DNA from: Klebsiella oxytoca NBRC 105695
GTDB taxonomy: Bacteria; Pseudomonadota; Gammaproteobacteria; Enterobacterales; Enterobacteriaceae
Direction of reading: 5' to 3'
NCBI RefSeq assembly: GCF_001598695.1
Contig: NZ_BCZK01000003.1
Span: forward strand, 372,001-436,000
DNA: 64,000 bases
Both the position numbers and the translations under genes were made by a program. Under the pieces are notes generated by a model, which saw only the letters and a list, made by a program, of their open reading frames with translations, had not been told where the DNA came from and did not search any database. Shown in pieces: positions 58,174 to 64,000 of this stretch (position 1 is its first letter; every line of letters begins with the position of its first letter).

Positions 58174-58932
58174 ATGAAACAAACACAACGTCATGACGCG
58201 ATTATCGAGCTGGTAAAAAAACAGGGATACGTCAGTACCGAAGAACTGGTCGAACAGTTTGCCGTCAGCCCGCAGACCATTCGCCGCGACCTGAATGATT
58301 TAGCCGATCAGAAAATGATTCTGCGCCACCACGGCGGCGCTGCGCTACCGTCCAGCTCGGTGAATACGTCCTGGCACGACAGGAAGTCGACCCAGACCCA
58401 GGAAAAAGAGCGCATCGCCCGTAAGGTCGCGAGCGAAATTCCCGATGGCGCGACGCTGTTTATCGATATCGGCACCACGCCGGAAGCGGTGGCCCATGCG
58501 TTGCTTAACCATAACGATTTGCGCATCGTCACCAATAATCTCAACGTCGCCAATACGCTTATGGTGAAAGAGGATTTCCGCATCATTCTGGCCGGCGGCG
58601 AGCTGCGCAGCCGGGATGGCGGTATTATCGGTGAGGCCACGCTCGACTTTATCTCTCAGTTCCGACTCGATTTTGGCATTCTTGGCATCAGCGGCATCGA
58701 CAGCGATGGCTCGCTGCTGGAGTTTGACTACCACGAAGTGCGCACCAAACGGGCGATTATTGAAAACTCCCGCCACGTAATGCTGGTGGTTGATCATTCC
58801 AAATTCGGCCGCAATGCGATGGTGAATATGGGCAGCATCAGCATGGTTGATGCGGTCTATACCGATGTGATGCCGCCCGCAGGGGTACTGAAGGTGATTA
58901 CCGATAACAACCTTCAGCTGGAGCTGTGCTGA
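58174..58932 (+). CDS. glpR: Glycerol-3-phosphate regulon repressor GlpR
   Basis: A 252-residue DeoR-family repressor. N-terminal helix-turn-helix about 19-42 (GYVSTEELVEQFAVSPQTIRRDL), then a sugar-phosphate-binding domain with FIDIGTTPEAVAH and the conserved GGELRSRDGGIIG. It releases DNA when glycerol-3-phosphate binds. The start at 58174 (MKQTQRHDAIIELVK) after CCAGGGATATTTC matches E. coli in length; the frame extends upstream into glpG. Here the gene is intact. Its 3' end overlaps the convergent rtcR by 19 nt. Confidence 0.96.
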   Translation: MKQTQRHDAIIELVKKQGYVSTEELVEQFAVSPQTIRRDLNDLADQKMILRHHGGAALPSSSVNTSWHDRKSTQTQEKERIARKVASEIPDGATLFIDIGTTPEAVAHALLNHNDLRIVTNNLNVANTLMVKEDFRIILAGGELRSRDGGIIGEATLDFISQFRLDFGILGISGIDSDGSLLEFDYHEVRTKRAIIENSRHVMLVVDHSKFGRNAMVNMGSISMVDAVYTDVMPPAGVLKVITDNNLQLELC

Positions 58933-60512
58933 TCCTTTAGCATTTCCCAGCCCAGGCCAAAGCGCGCCAGATACTTGCGCAGCCGATCCGCGTCGTTGAC
59001 CGTTGCTTTGCCGAGGCGTGAAACGTTAAAGAGCTGGCGTCCGGCATCGGAAATCGTTGTTGCCTGCTGGCATACGGCAATGACGTTTTGTAGATGCAGG
59101 CGATCAAAGAGGTCAAGATTTTCCACCTCCGCCCCCAGTAGCGCGTCGAGCGCTGAGGGGCGGCGATCGTTCCAGCTGTAGCGCAGCCGTTCAATCTCAT
59201 CCTCCACCGTGCTTACCGTGATGCGACCGTTTTCCGCCAGGGTCGCCATGCGGGTCACGCTGGCGGACAGTTCGCGGAAGTTGCCGCTCCACGCCGCCTG
59301 GGGCGAGGTGGCGAACGTCAGCCACGCGCGGCGCGCTTCGGTATTAAAGCGCACGCTGTCGCCGGTTAGCGCGGCGTGACGCTCCATTTCATACTCGAGA
59401 TTGGGTTCGATATCTTCCTGGCGCTGACGCAGACCGGGCAGTTCAAAGGTCCACAAATTAATACGTGCGTAGAGATCTTCGCGGAACTGGCCCTGCGCAA
59501 CCCGCTGGCGCAAATCGCGCACGGTGCCGGCGATGAGCTGAAAATCGCTGCTGACCTGCTGGTCGCTGCCGAAGGGATAGAAGCGTTTTTCCTCAATGGC
59601 CTTCAACAGCATCGCTTGTTCATCTGCGCCCAGCTCGCCAATCTCATCCAGGAAAAGCATCCCGCCGTTAGCGCTGCGCAGCAGGCCAGCCCGTTCTTCC
59701 CTTGCGCCGGTAAAAGCGCCTTTGACATGGCCAAACAGCGTCGACATTGCGGTATCACCGCGCAGGGTGGCGCAGTTCACCTCGACGAGCGGACCGTTAA
59801 ACTGATGGCGCGCCAGCTTTAACTCATAAATGCGGCGGGCAAGAAATGATTTACCTGCGCCGGTGGGGCCGTTCAGCAGAATCGGCGAACGGGAGCGGAT
59901 AGCGACGCGCTCAATATTCTCGATCGTGCGGTTGAAGCGCGGGTTACGGGTCTCGATACCGGATTTCAAAAAGTTAAGCGTCTCTTCCCGTTCCTGGGCG
60001 AAGCGGCTGGCGATAGCGTTATAGCGGCTGAGGTCGAGGTCAATGATCGTCACGCCGCCCGGGGTATGGGGCTTGTCTTTTTTCCGCGGCGGGGAGGTTT
60101 GCGCCAGTCGCGCCGGGAGATAGCGCGCTTCGGCCAGCAGGAACCAGCAGATCTGCGCCACGTGAGTGCCGGTGGTGATGTGTATCAGATAGTCTTCATC
60201 TTCAGGATGGAACCGGTGGCTGCGGGCAAAATCGTGCAGGCAGGCGTAAACCTCCTCGAAATCCCATGGATTGCGGATGGTCATCTCAACGCCGACGACC
60301 TCCGTTTCCGGCGATACGCTGGCGATATCCTGCTTTAAGGTCTCAAACAAGCCGCGCGAACGGGCGTCGTAAAGCAGCTCAAGGCGATGAACAACCAGTG
60401 TTTCCTGCTGACACAGGCATAAGGTTGGCCGCCATTTCTCCCAGCGCTGGCTGCCGCGGCCAACATAATCCAGTACCGTACCGACAAAACCAAAGGCTAC
60501 CGTTTTGCGCAT
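58914..60512 (-). CDS. rtcR: Sigma-54-dependent RNA-repair activator RtcR
   Basis: A 532-residue enhancer-binding protein, equal to E. coli RtcR. The N-terminal CARF-type domain (about 1-180) senses RNA-derived ligands and holds the activator off; the AAA+ domain has Walker A GPTGAGKS (215-222), the sigma-54 contact loop GAFTGA (265-270) and Walker B GGMLFLDEIGEL (283-294); a C-terminal Fis-like DNA-binding domain follows (about 480-532). It activates the divergent rtcBA from a sigma-54 promoter. Its last 19 nt overlap glpR on the other strand. Confidence 0.95.
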   Translation of the reverse strand: MRKTVAFGFVGTVLDYVGRGSQRWEKWRPTLCLCQQETLVVHRLELLYDARSRGLFETLKQDIASVSPETEVVGVEMTIRNPWDFEEVYACLHDFARSHRFHPEDEDYLIHITTGTHVAQICWFLLAEARYLPARLAQTSPPRKKDKPHTPGGVTIIDLDLSRYNAIASRFAQEREETLNFLKSGIETRNPRFNRTIENIERVAIRSRSPILLNGPTGAGKSFLARRIYELKLARHQFNGPLVEVNCATLRGDTAMSTLFGHVKGAFTGAREERAGLLRSANGGMLFLDEIGELGADEQAMLLKAIEEKRFYPFGSDQQVSSDFQLIAGTVRDLRQRVAQGQFREDLYARINLWTFELPGLRQRQEDIEPNLEYEMERHAALTGDSVRFNTEARRAWLTFATSPQAAWSGNFRELSASVTRMATLAENGRITVSTVEDEIERLRYSWNDRRPSALDALLGAEVENLDLFDRLHLQNVIAVCQQATTISDAGRQLFNVSRLGKATVNDADRLRKYLARFGLGWEMLKDQHSSS

Positions 60513-60645
60513 CTTAGATTTCCTTATAAAAGACGATATTTAATTATCGTACTTTCGCTTCCCGTACGCAGTGTCTTTTTGAATGAAGTGCGGGTGAAAA
60601 TAAATAACCCATAAAAATCAAACAAATAATTTTATTTTTATAATC
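60513..60645. promoter_or_regulatory. rtcR-rtcBA divergent regulatory region
   Basis: AT-rich DNA between rtcR and the rtcB sigma-54 promoter. It contains a dyad CGATA/TTATCG near 60533-60549 next to the rtcR start, and CCCGTAC (60561-60567) facing GTGCGGG (60588-60594), an imperfect inverted repeat about 55-85 bp upstream of the sigma-54 site. The latter is in a typical place for the RtcR enhancer, and the A/T-rich DNA after it could bind IHF. Both roles are inference. Confidence 0.45.
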
Positions 60646-60661
60646 TGGCACGCAGGTTGCA
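60646..60661 (+). promoter_or_regulatory. Sigma-54 promoter of rtcBA
   Basis: TGGCACGCAGGTTGCA has the invariant GG and GC dinucleotides in correct spacing and matches the sigma-54 consensus TGGCACGNNNNTTGCA fully. It is 171 bp upstream of rtcB, and RtcR encoded next door is the expected activator. Confidence 0.95.
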
Positions 60662-60832
60662 AAAACACTGTCATGGAGAATAACGGAACCAGGAAATCAG
60701 ATGGCTAATCTACTTCAGTTCCGTTCCGCCGTTATGACGCGCCGGCAAGTTCTCATGATGCGGCTCCGGTTAAGCCGGCGTTAAGTTGCTTCACAACTTG
60801 TCGCCGCCCTATTAATAAAATGAGAAAAGACA
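60662..60832 (+). other. Structured leader of rtcBA, possible short ORF
   Basis: Three strong inverted repeats follow each other: AACGGAAC/GTTCCGTT (60682-60689, 60718-60725), CGCCGGC/GCCGGCG (60740-60746, 60774-60780) and AAGTTG/CAACTT (60783-60788, 60794-60799). A 27-codon frame begins at an ATG at 60701, with AGGAAATCAG before it, and ends at 60784; its product would be Arg-rich (10 Met/Arg-heavy residues near the end, RRQVLMMRLRLSRR). No tRNA T-loop or known Y-RNA landmark is recognisable. Whether it acts as RNA, peptide or leader is open. Confidence 0.5.
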
Positions 60833-62047
60833 ATGAATTATGAATTGATGGCCACCCAGAACGCCCCGGTGAAAATGTGGACCAAGGGCGTACCCGTGGA
60901 AGACGAAGCGCGCCAGCAGTTGATTAACACGGCAAAGATGCCGTTTATTTTCAACCATGTTGCCGTTATGCCCGATGTGCACCTTGGTAAAGGATCGACA
61001 ATCGGAAGCGTGATCCCCACTCTCGGTGCGATTATTCCGGCTGCGGTTGGCGTGGATATCGGCTGCGGAATGAATGCGCTGCGCACCAGCTTAACGGCGG
61101 CGGATCTTCCGGATAACCTTGCTGAATTGCGTAGTGCGATTGAAGCCGCCGTGCCGCACGGACGGACGACCGGGCGGGGCCGTCGTGACGCGGGGGCATG
61201 GGAAAATCCACCGGCTAACGTTGACGCGCACTGGTCAACGCTGCATGCGGAGTTTCAATGGCTAACCAGTAAATATCCGCGCTTCCTTAACACCAATAAC
61301 TACAAGCACCTGGGAACGCTGGGAACCGGTAACCACTTTATTGAAATTTGCCTCGATGAGGCGCAGCAGGTTTGGGTGATGTTGCACTCCGGTTCACGCG
61401 GAATTGGTAACGCCATAGGCACCTATTTTATTGAAATGGCGCAAAAAGATATGGAGCAGCATATTGCGAACTTGCCCTCGCGCGATCTGGCTTATTTCTC
61501 TGAAGGCAGCGAGCATTTCGTGGATTACGTTCGGGCGGTGAGCTGGGCCCAGGATTATGCGCGCGCCAACCGTGAAGCGATGCTGGAAAATGTGCTGCTG
61601 GCGCTGCGTAAAACCATCGACAAACCCTTTACGCTGGTGAGCGAGGCGATTAACTGCCACCATAACTATGTGCAAAAAGAGCAGCATTTTGGGAAGGAGA
61701 TTTACGTTACCCGTAAGGGGGCGGTATCCGCCCGGCGCGGTCAGTACGGGATTATTCCGGGATCGATGGGCGCGAAAAGCTTTATTGTTCGCGGACTCGG
61801 TAACCCGGAGTCGTTCTGTTCATGCAGCCACGGCGCCGGACGCGTGATGAGCCGTACCAAAGCGAAAAAACTGTTTAGCGTAGAGGATCAGATTCGCGCC
61901 ACCGCGCATGTAGAATGCCGTAAAGATGCAAACGTCATCGACGAGATCCCGATGGCCTATAAGGACATTGACGCGGTGATGGCCGCGCAGTCCGATCTGG
62001 TGGAAATTGTGCATACCCTGCGTCAGGTGGTATGCGTGAAAGGATAA
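60833..62047 (+). CDS. rtcB: RNA-splicing ligase RtcB
   Basis: A 404-residue GTP- and Mn2+-dependent ligase that joins 2',3'-cyclic phosphate or 3'-phosphate RNA ends to 5'-OH ends. The metal-binding Cys78 lies in [14 protein letters not shown]; the guanylylated histidine is His333 in [12 protein letters not shown] (His337 in E. coli, whose protein is 408 aa, four residues longer upstream). Other metal ligands sit in LGTGNHFIE and [10 protein letters not shown]. Expression is expected only when RtcR is activated. rtcA follows 4 nt after the stop. Confidence 0.95.
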   Translation: MNYELMATQNAPVKMWTKGVPVEDEARQQLINTAKMPFIFNHVAVMPDVHLGKGSTIGSVIPTLGAIIPAAVGVDIGCGMNALRTSLTAADLPDNLAELRSAIEAAVPHGRTTGRGRRDAGAWENPPANVDAHWSTLHAEFQWLTSKYPRFLNTNNYKHLGTLGTGNHFIEICLDEAQQVWVMLHSGSRGIGNAIGTYFIEMAQKDMEQHIANLPSRDLAYFSEGSEHFVDYVRAVSWAQDYARANREAMLENVLLALRKTIDKPFTLVSEAINCHHNYVQKEQHFGKEIYVTRKGAVSARRGQYGIIPGSMGAKSFIVRGLGNPESFCSCSHGAGRVMSRTKAKKLFSVEDQIRATAHVECRKDANVIDEIPMAYKDIDAVMAAQSDLVEIVHTLRQVVCVKG

Positions 62048-62051
62048 TGTA

Positions 62052-63071
62052 ATGAAAAGGATGATTACGCTGGACGGCGCGCAGGGAGAAGGCGGCGGGC
62101 AGATTTTGCGCTCGGCGCTGAGCCTGTCGATGATAACCGGCCAGCCGTTTGAGATTATCGGCATCCGCGCCGGTCGCGCTAAACCGGGCCTGCTGCGCCA
62201 GCATCTCACGGCGGTACGGGCGGCGGCCGAGATCTGTAGCGCTCAGCTGAGCGGCGATGAGCTGGGCTCGCAGCGGCTGCGTTTTGTCCCAGGGCCGATT
62301 CGCGGCGGAGCGTATAAATTTGCCATCGGCAGCGCGGGCAGCTGCATGCTGGTGCTGCAAACGGTGTTACCGGCGCTCTGGTTTGCCGATAGCCCGGCCC
62401 GCGTCGAAGTCAGCGGCGGCACGCATAATCAGGCGGCCCCGAGCGCGGATTTCATTTGCCGCGTCTGGGAGCCGCTGCTGGCGAAAATGGGTATAAACCA
62501 GCGTACGGCTTTGATCAAGCATGGCTTCTATCCGGCCGGGGGTGGCGCCGCGCTAACGGAAGTGGCGCCGAGTGCGTCACTCAGCGGGCTACAGCTGCTT
62601 TCGCGTGGTGAAACGAATTGCCTTACCGCAGAAGCGCTGCTGGCGGCGGTTCCTTACCACGTTGGCGAGCGCGAAGTGATAGCGCTGAAGGCCTGGCTGC
62701 CGCTGGCAGATAAAAAAATTCGCGTGCTGGAGGGCGGCGCCGGGCCGGGAAATACGCTGTCGCTGACCGTGGAGTGCGAACATCTTACGGAGCTGTTTAT
62801 GGCTTTTGGCTCCAAAGGCGTGAGTGCTGAAAAGGTTGCGCACCAGCTTGCTTCGCAGGTCAAACGCTATCTGGCAAGCAAAGCGGCTGTGGGGGAATAT
62901 CTGGCCGACCAGCTGATATTACCGCTGGCGCTGGCGGGCGAAGGTGCGTTTACCGTCGCGGAAGTATCGGCGCATTTGCTGACCAATATCGCGGTGGTTG
63001 AGCGGTTTCTGCCGATCCGATTTACCTGTGAACCGAGTGATATTGGCTATCTTATTCAGGTTCGCGATTAA
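62052..63071 (+). CDS. rtcA: RNA 3'-terminal phosphate cyclase RtcA
   Basis: A 339-residue ATP-dependent enzyme that converts RNA 3'-phosphates to 2',3'-cyclic phosphates through an adenylylated histidine, here His308 in [15 protein letters not shown]-terminal signature [20 protein letters not shown] (7-26) and HGFYPAGGG (about 157-165) are typical. It diverges more from the E. coli protein (338 aa) in the middle part than neighbouring genes do. Second gene of rtcBA, 4 nt after rtcB. Convergent with malT. Confidence 0.94.
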   Translation: MKRMITLDGAQGEGGGQILRSALSLSMITGQPFEIIGIRAGRAKPGLLRQHLTAVRAAAEICSAQLSGDELGSQRLRFVPGPIRGGAYKFAIGSAGSCMLVLQTVLPALWFADSPARVEVSGGTHNQAAPSADFICRVWEPLLAKMGINQRTALIKHGFYPAGGGAALTEVAPSASLSGLQLLSRGETNCLTAEALLAAVPYHVGEREVIALKAWLPLADKKIRVLEGGAGPGNTLSLTVECEHLTELFMAFGSKGVSAEKVAHQLASQVKRYLASKAAVGEYLADQLILPLALAGEGAFTVAEVSAHLLTNIAVVERFLPIRFTCEPSDIGYLIQVRD

Positions 63072-63112
63072 ACTTTGCGGTATCGCCGGAAACGTAAAGT
63101 GGTGATTCTCTT

Positions 63113-63190
63113 CTGTCTCGGGAAAAGGCCGGAATGAGGGCTGTTTTGCGCATGTTCTTCCCCTGACCCTCTCCCCGAAGGGGCGAGGGG
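63113..63190. repeat. Repeat element between rtcA and malT
   Basis: CCCTCTCCCC (63167-63176) faces GGGGCGAGGG (63180-63189) over GAA, with one mismatch, preceded by a looser GGAATGAGGG/CCCTGACC pairing. Same CCCTCTCCC repeat family as at 31142 and 37119; probably serves as the shared 3' structure of the convergent genes. Confidence 0.65.
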
Positions 63191-63275
63191 ATCGTTTCGC
63201 TGGCTTTTTTAATGACATAACAATGCGTTAGCGTTTTAGGTAAAACAGAATAGTTTTCCACAGATCGCGCAGGAA

Positions 63276-64000
63276 TTAGACTCCATATCCCATCATTTTA
63301 AGCAACTGCTGGGCATGCTGAACGGCATCCTGGCGGTGCGCGACGCCCAGCTTTTGATACAAATTGCGAATATGCGTTTTAATCGTAGTGGCGGCAACGT
63401 CCAGCTCGCCGGCAATCTGCTCATTGCTGTAGCCGGAATAGATAAGTCCCAGTACCTGCCATTCGCGCTGGGTTAGCGGGCTGGTGCGGATGAGCTCCGG
63501 CACTTCCGGGTGGTTCAGCAGCCGCTCGACGAAGCTCTCGTCAAAGTGGGCGAATTTGTGGCGATGATGCTGGTTGATATCGCGCAGAATACGCTGGGCG
63601 CGGTGCTGCTCGAGCTCCGGCAGGGTATTGAGCTGAATCAGCTGGCGCAACTGCTGCGCCATCGCTTCTCCTTCAATCACAAAATGATTGATAAACCCGG
63701 TGCGGTTGGCGAGGGTGAGCGCTTCCAGTAGCGCTTTCTGCGCTTCGCTTTTACGCCCGGCCTGCCAGTAGAGCTGGTTGAGCAGCAGCAGGTTGCGGTT
63801 GAGATCGCTCATCAGACGCAGCGAGCGGGCGTTATCGTTTAGCTCTTCCAGCACCATTTCAGCGGAATCAAAATCACCGAGCAGGATCTGCGCGCGGGCG
63901 ATATTGCGCCACTGGCTCTGCAGGAAGTGGTTGTTAGCGAATTCCGGTTTGGGCGTCTGACGCAGCCAGTTTGCCGCGGCGGCTTTATCGCCGACCATCT
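63276..64000 (-). CDS. malT: Maltose regulon activator MalT, C-terminal part only
   Basis: The open frame runs off the right edge, leaving about 241 C-terminal residues of a roughly 900-residue protein. Visible are part of the TPR-like sensor domain (repeats around [20 protein letters not shown]) and the LuxR-type helix-turn-helix near the end ([38 protein letters not shown], split here for length as [17 protein letters not shown] and [20 protein letters not shown]), finishing KMMGYGV. MalT is an ATP- and maltotriose-dependent activator of maltose genes. Its promoter and nucleotide domain lie outside the window. Confidence 0.95.
   Translation of the reverse strand, partial: MVGDKAAAANWLRQTPKPEFANNHFLQSQWRNIARAQILLGDFDSAEMVLEELNDNARSLRLMSDLNRNLLLLNQLYWQAGRKSEAQKALLEALTLANRTGFINHFVIEGEAMAQQLRQLIQLNTLPELEQHRAQRILRDINQHHRHKFAHFDESFVERLLNHPEVPELIRTSPLTQREWQVLGLIYSGYSNEQIAGELDVAATTIKTHIRNLYQKLGVAHRQDAVQHAQQLLKMMGYGV

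Noticed and set aside
60682..60800. tRNA-like or Y-RNA gene before rtcB
   Set aside because: Stems are strong, but I find no T-loop consensus, acceptor/anticodon spacing or known Y-RNA landmark, so I report only a structured leader.

Overview
The window is a chromosomal segment of an enteric gammaproteobacterium. Almost every gene can be matched by remembered protein sequence, length and order to the Escherichia coli K-12 block yhhT to malT, read in the opposite orientation to the K-12 map. High GC in coding DNA, ERIC-like and REP-like repeats, and extra catabolic genes at two points fit the Klebsiella/Raoultella/Enterobacter group better than Escherichia. The species cannot be fixed from this window. 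I see no tRNA, rRNA, CRISPR array, insertion sequence, prophage or integrase.

Layout. 1-8.4 kb: membrane and housekeeping genes yhhT (cut by the window edge), yhhS, dcrB, yhhQ, tusA, zntA, yhhN, yhhM, yhhL and rsmD. 8.5-12.9 kb: ftsY-ftsE-ftsX followed by the heat-shock sigma factor rpoH. 12.9-17.2 kb: an accessory module absent from the K-12 map, made of a MocR/GabR-type regulator, a divergent 4-aminobutyrate transaminase and an amino-acid permease. 17.5-24.6 kb: livJ, panM and livKHMGF for branched-chain amino acid uptake. 24.7-29.5 kb: a second accessory module on the minus strand, made of a UxaA/GarD-family sugar-acid dehydratase, an MFS anion symporter, a DapA-family lyase and an IclR regulator. 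29.8-34.8 kb: ugpBAECQ for glycerol-3-phosphate and glycerophosphodiesters. 34.8-40.7 kb: yhhA, ggt, yhhY, the iron-responsive small RNA ryhB, a membrane-anchored bactofilin, yhhX and yhhW. 40.9-43.9 kb: gntR, gntK and gntU for gluconate. 44.4-45.5 kb: asd. 45.7-55.2 kb: the glycogen operon glgBXCAP. 55.2-58.9 kb: glpD divergent from glpEGR. 58.9-63.1 kb: the RNA-repair regulator rtcR and, divergent, rtcBA. The window ends in the 3' part of malT.

How the parts work together. Several carbon and phosphate acquisition systems sit side by side. ugp and glp both feed glycerol-3-phosphate metabolism. gntKU makes 6-phosphogluconate. glgBXCAP makes and breaks glycogen. Recognisable control sites include a ZntR operator at zntA, a sigma-E promoter with a DnaA box at rpoH, tandem Pho half-sites at ugpB, a Fur box at ryhB, GntR and CRP sites at gntK, CsrA-type GGA sites before glgC, a GlpR-like operator at glpD, and a sigma-54 promoter before rtcB.

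The least explained parts are three: the sugar-acid module, whose substrate is unknown and whose dehydratase has an altered signature motif; the strongly structured leader, with a possible 27-codon ORF, between the sigma-54 promoter and rtcB; and the bactofilin gene that ends about 30 bp from the 3' end of ryhB on the opposite strand.
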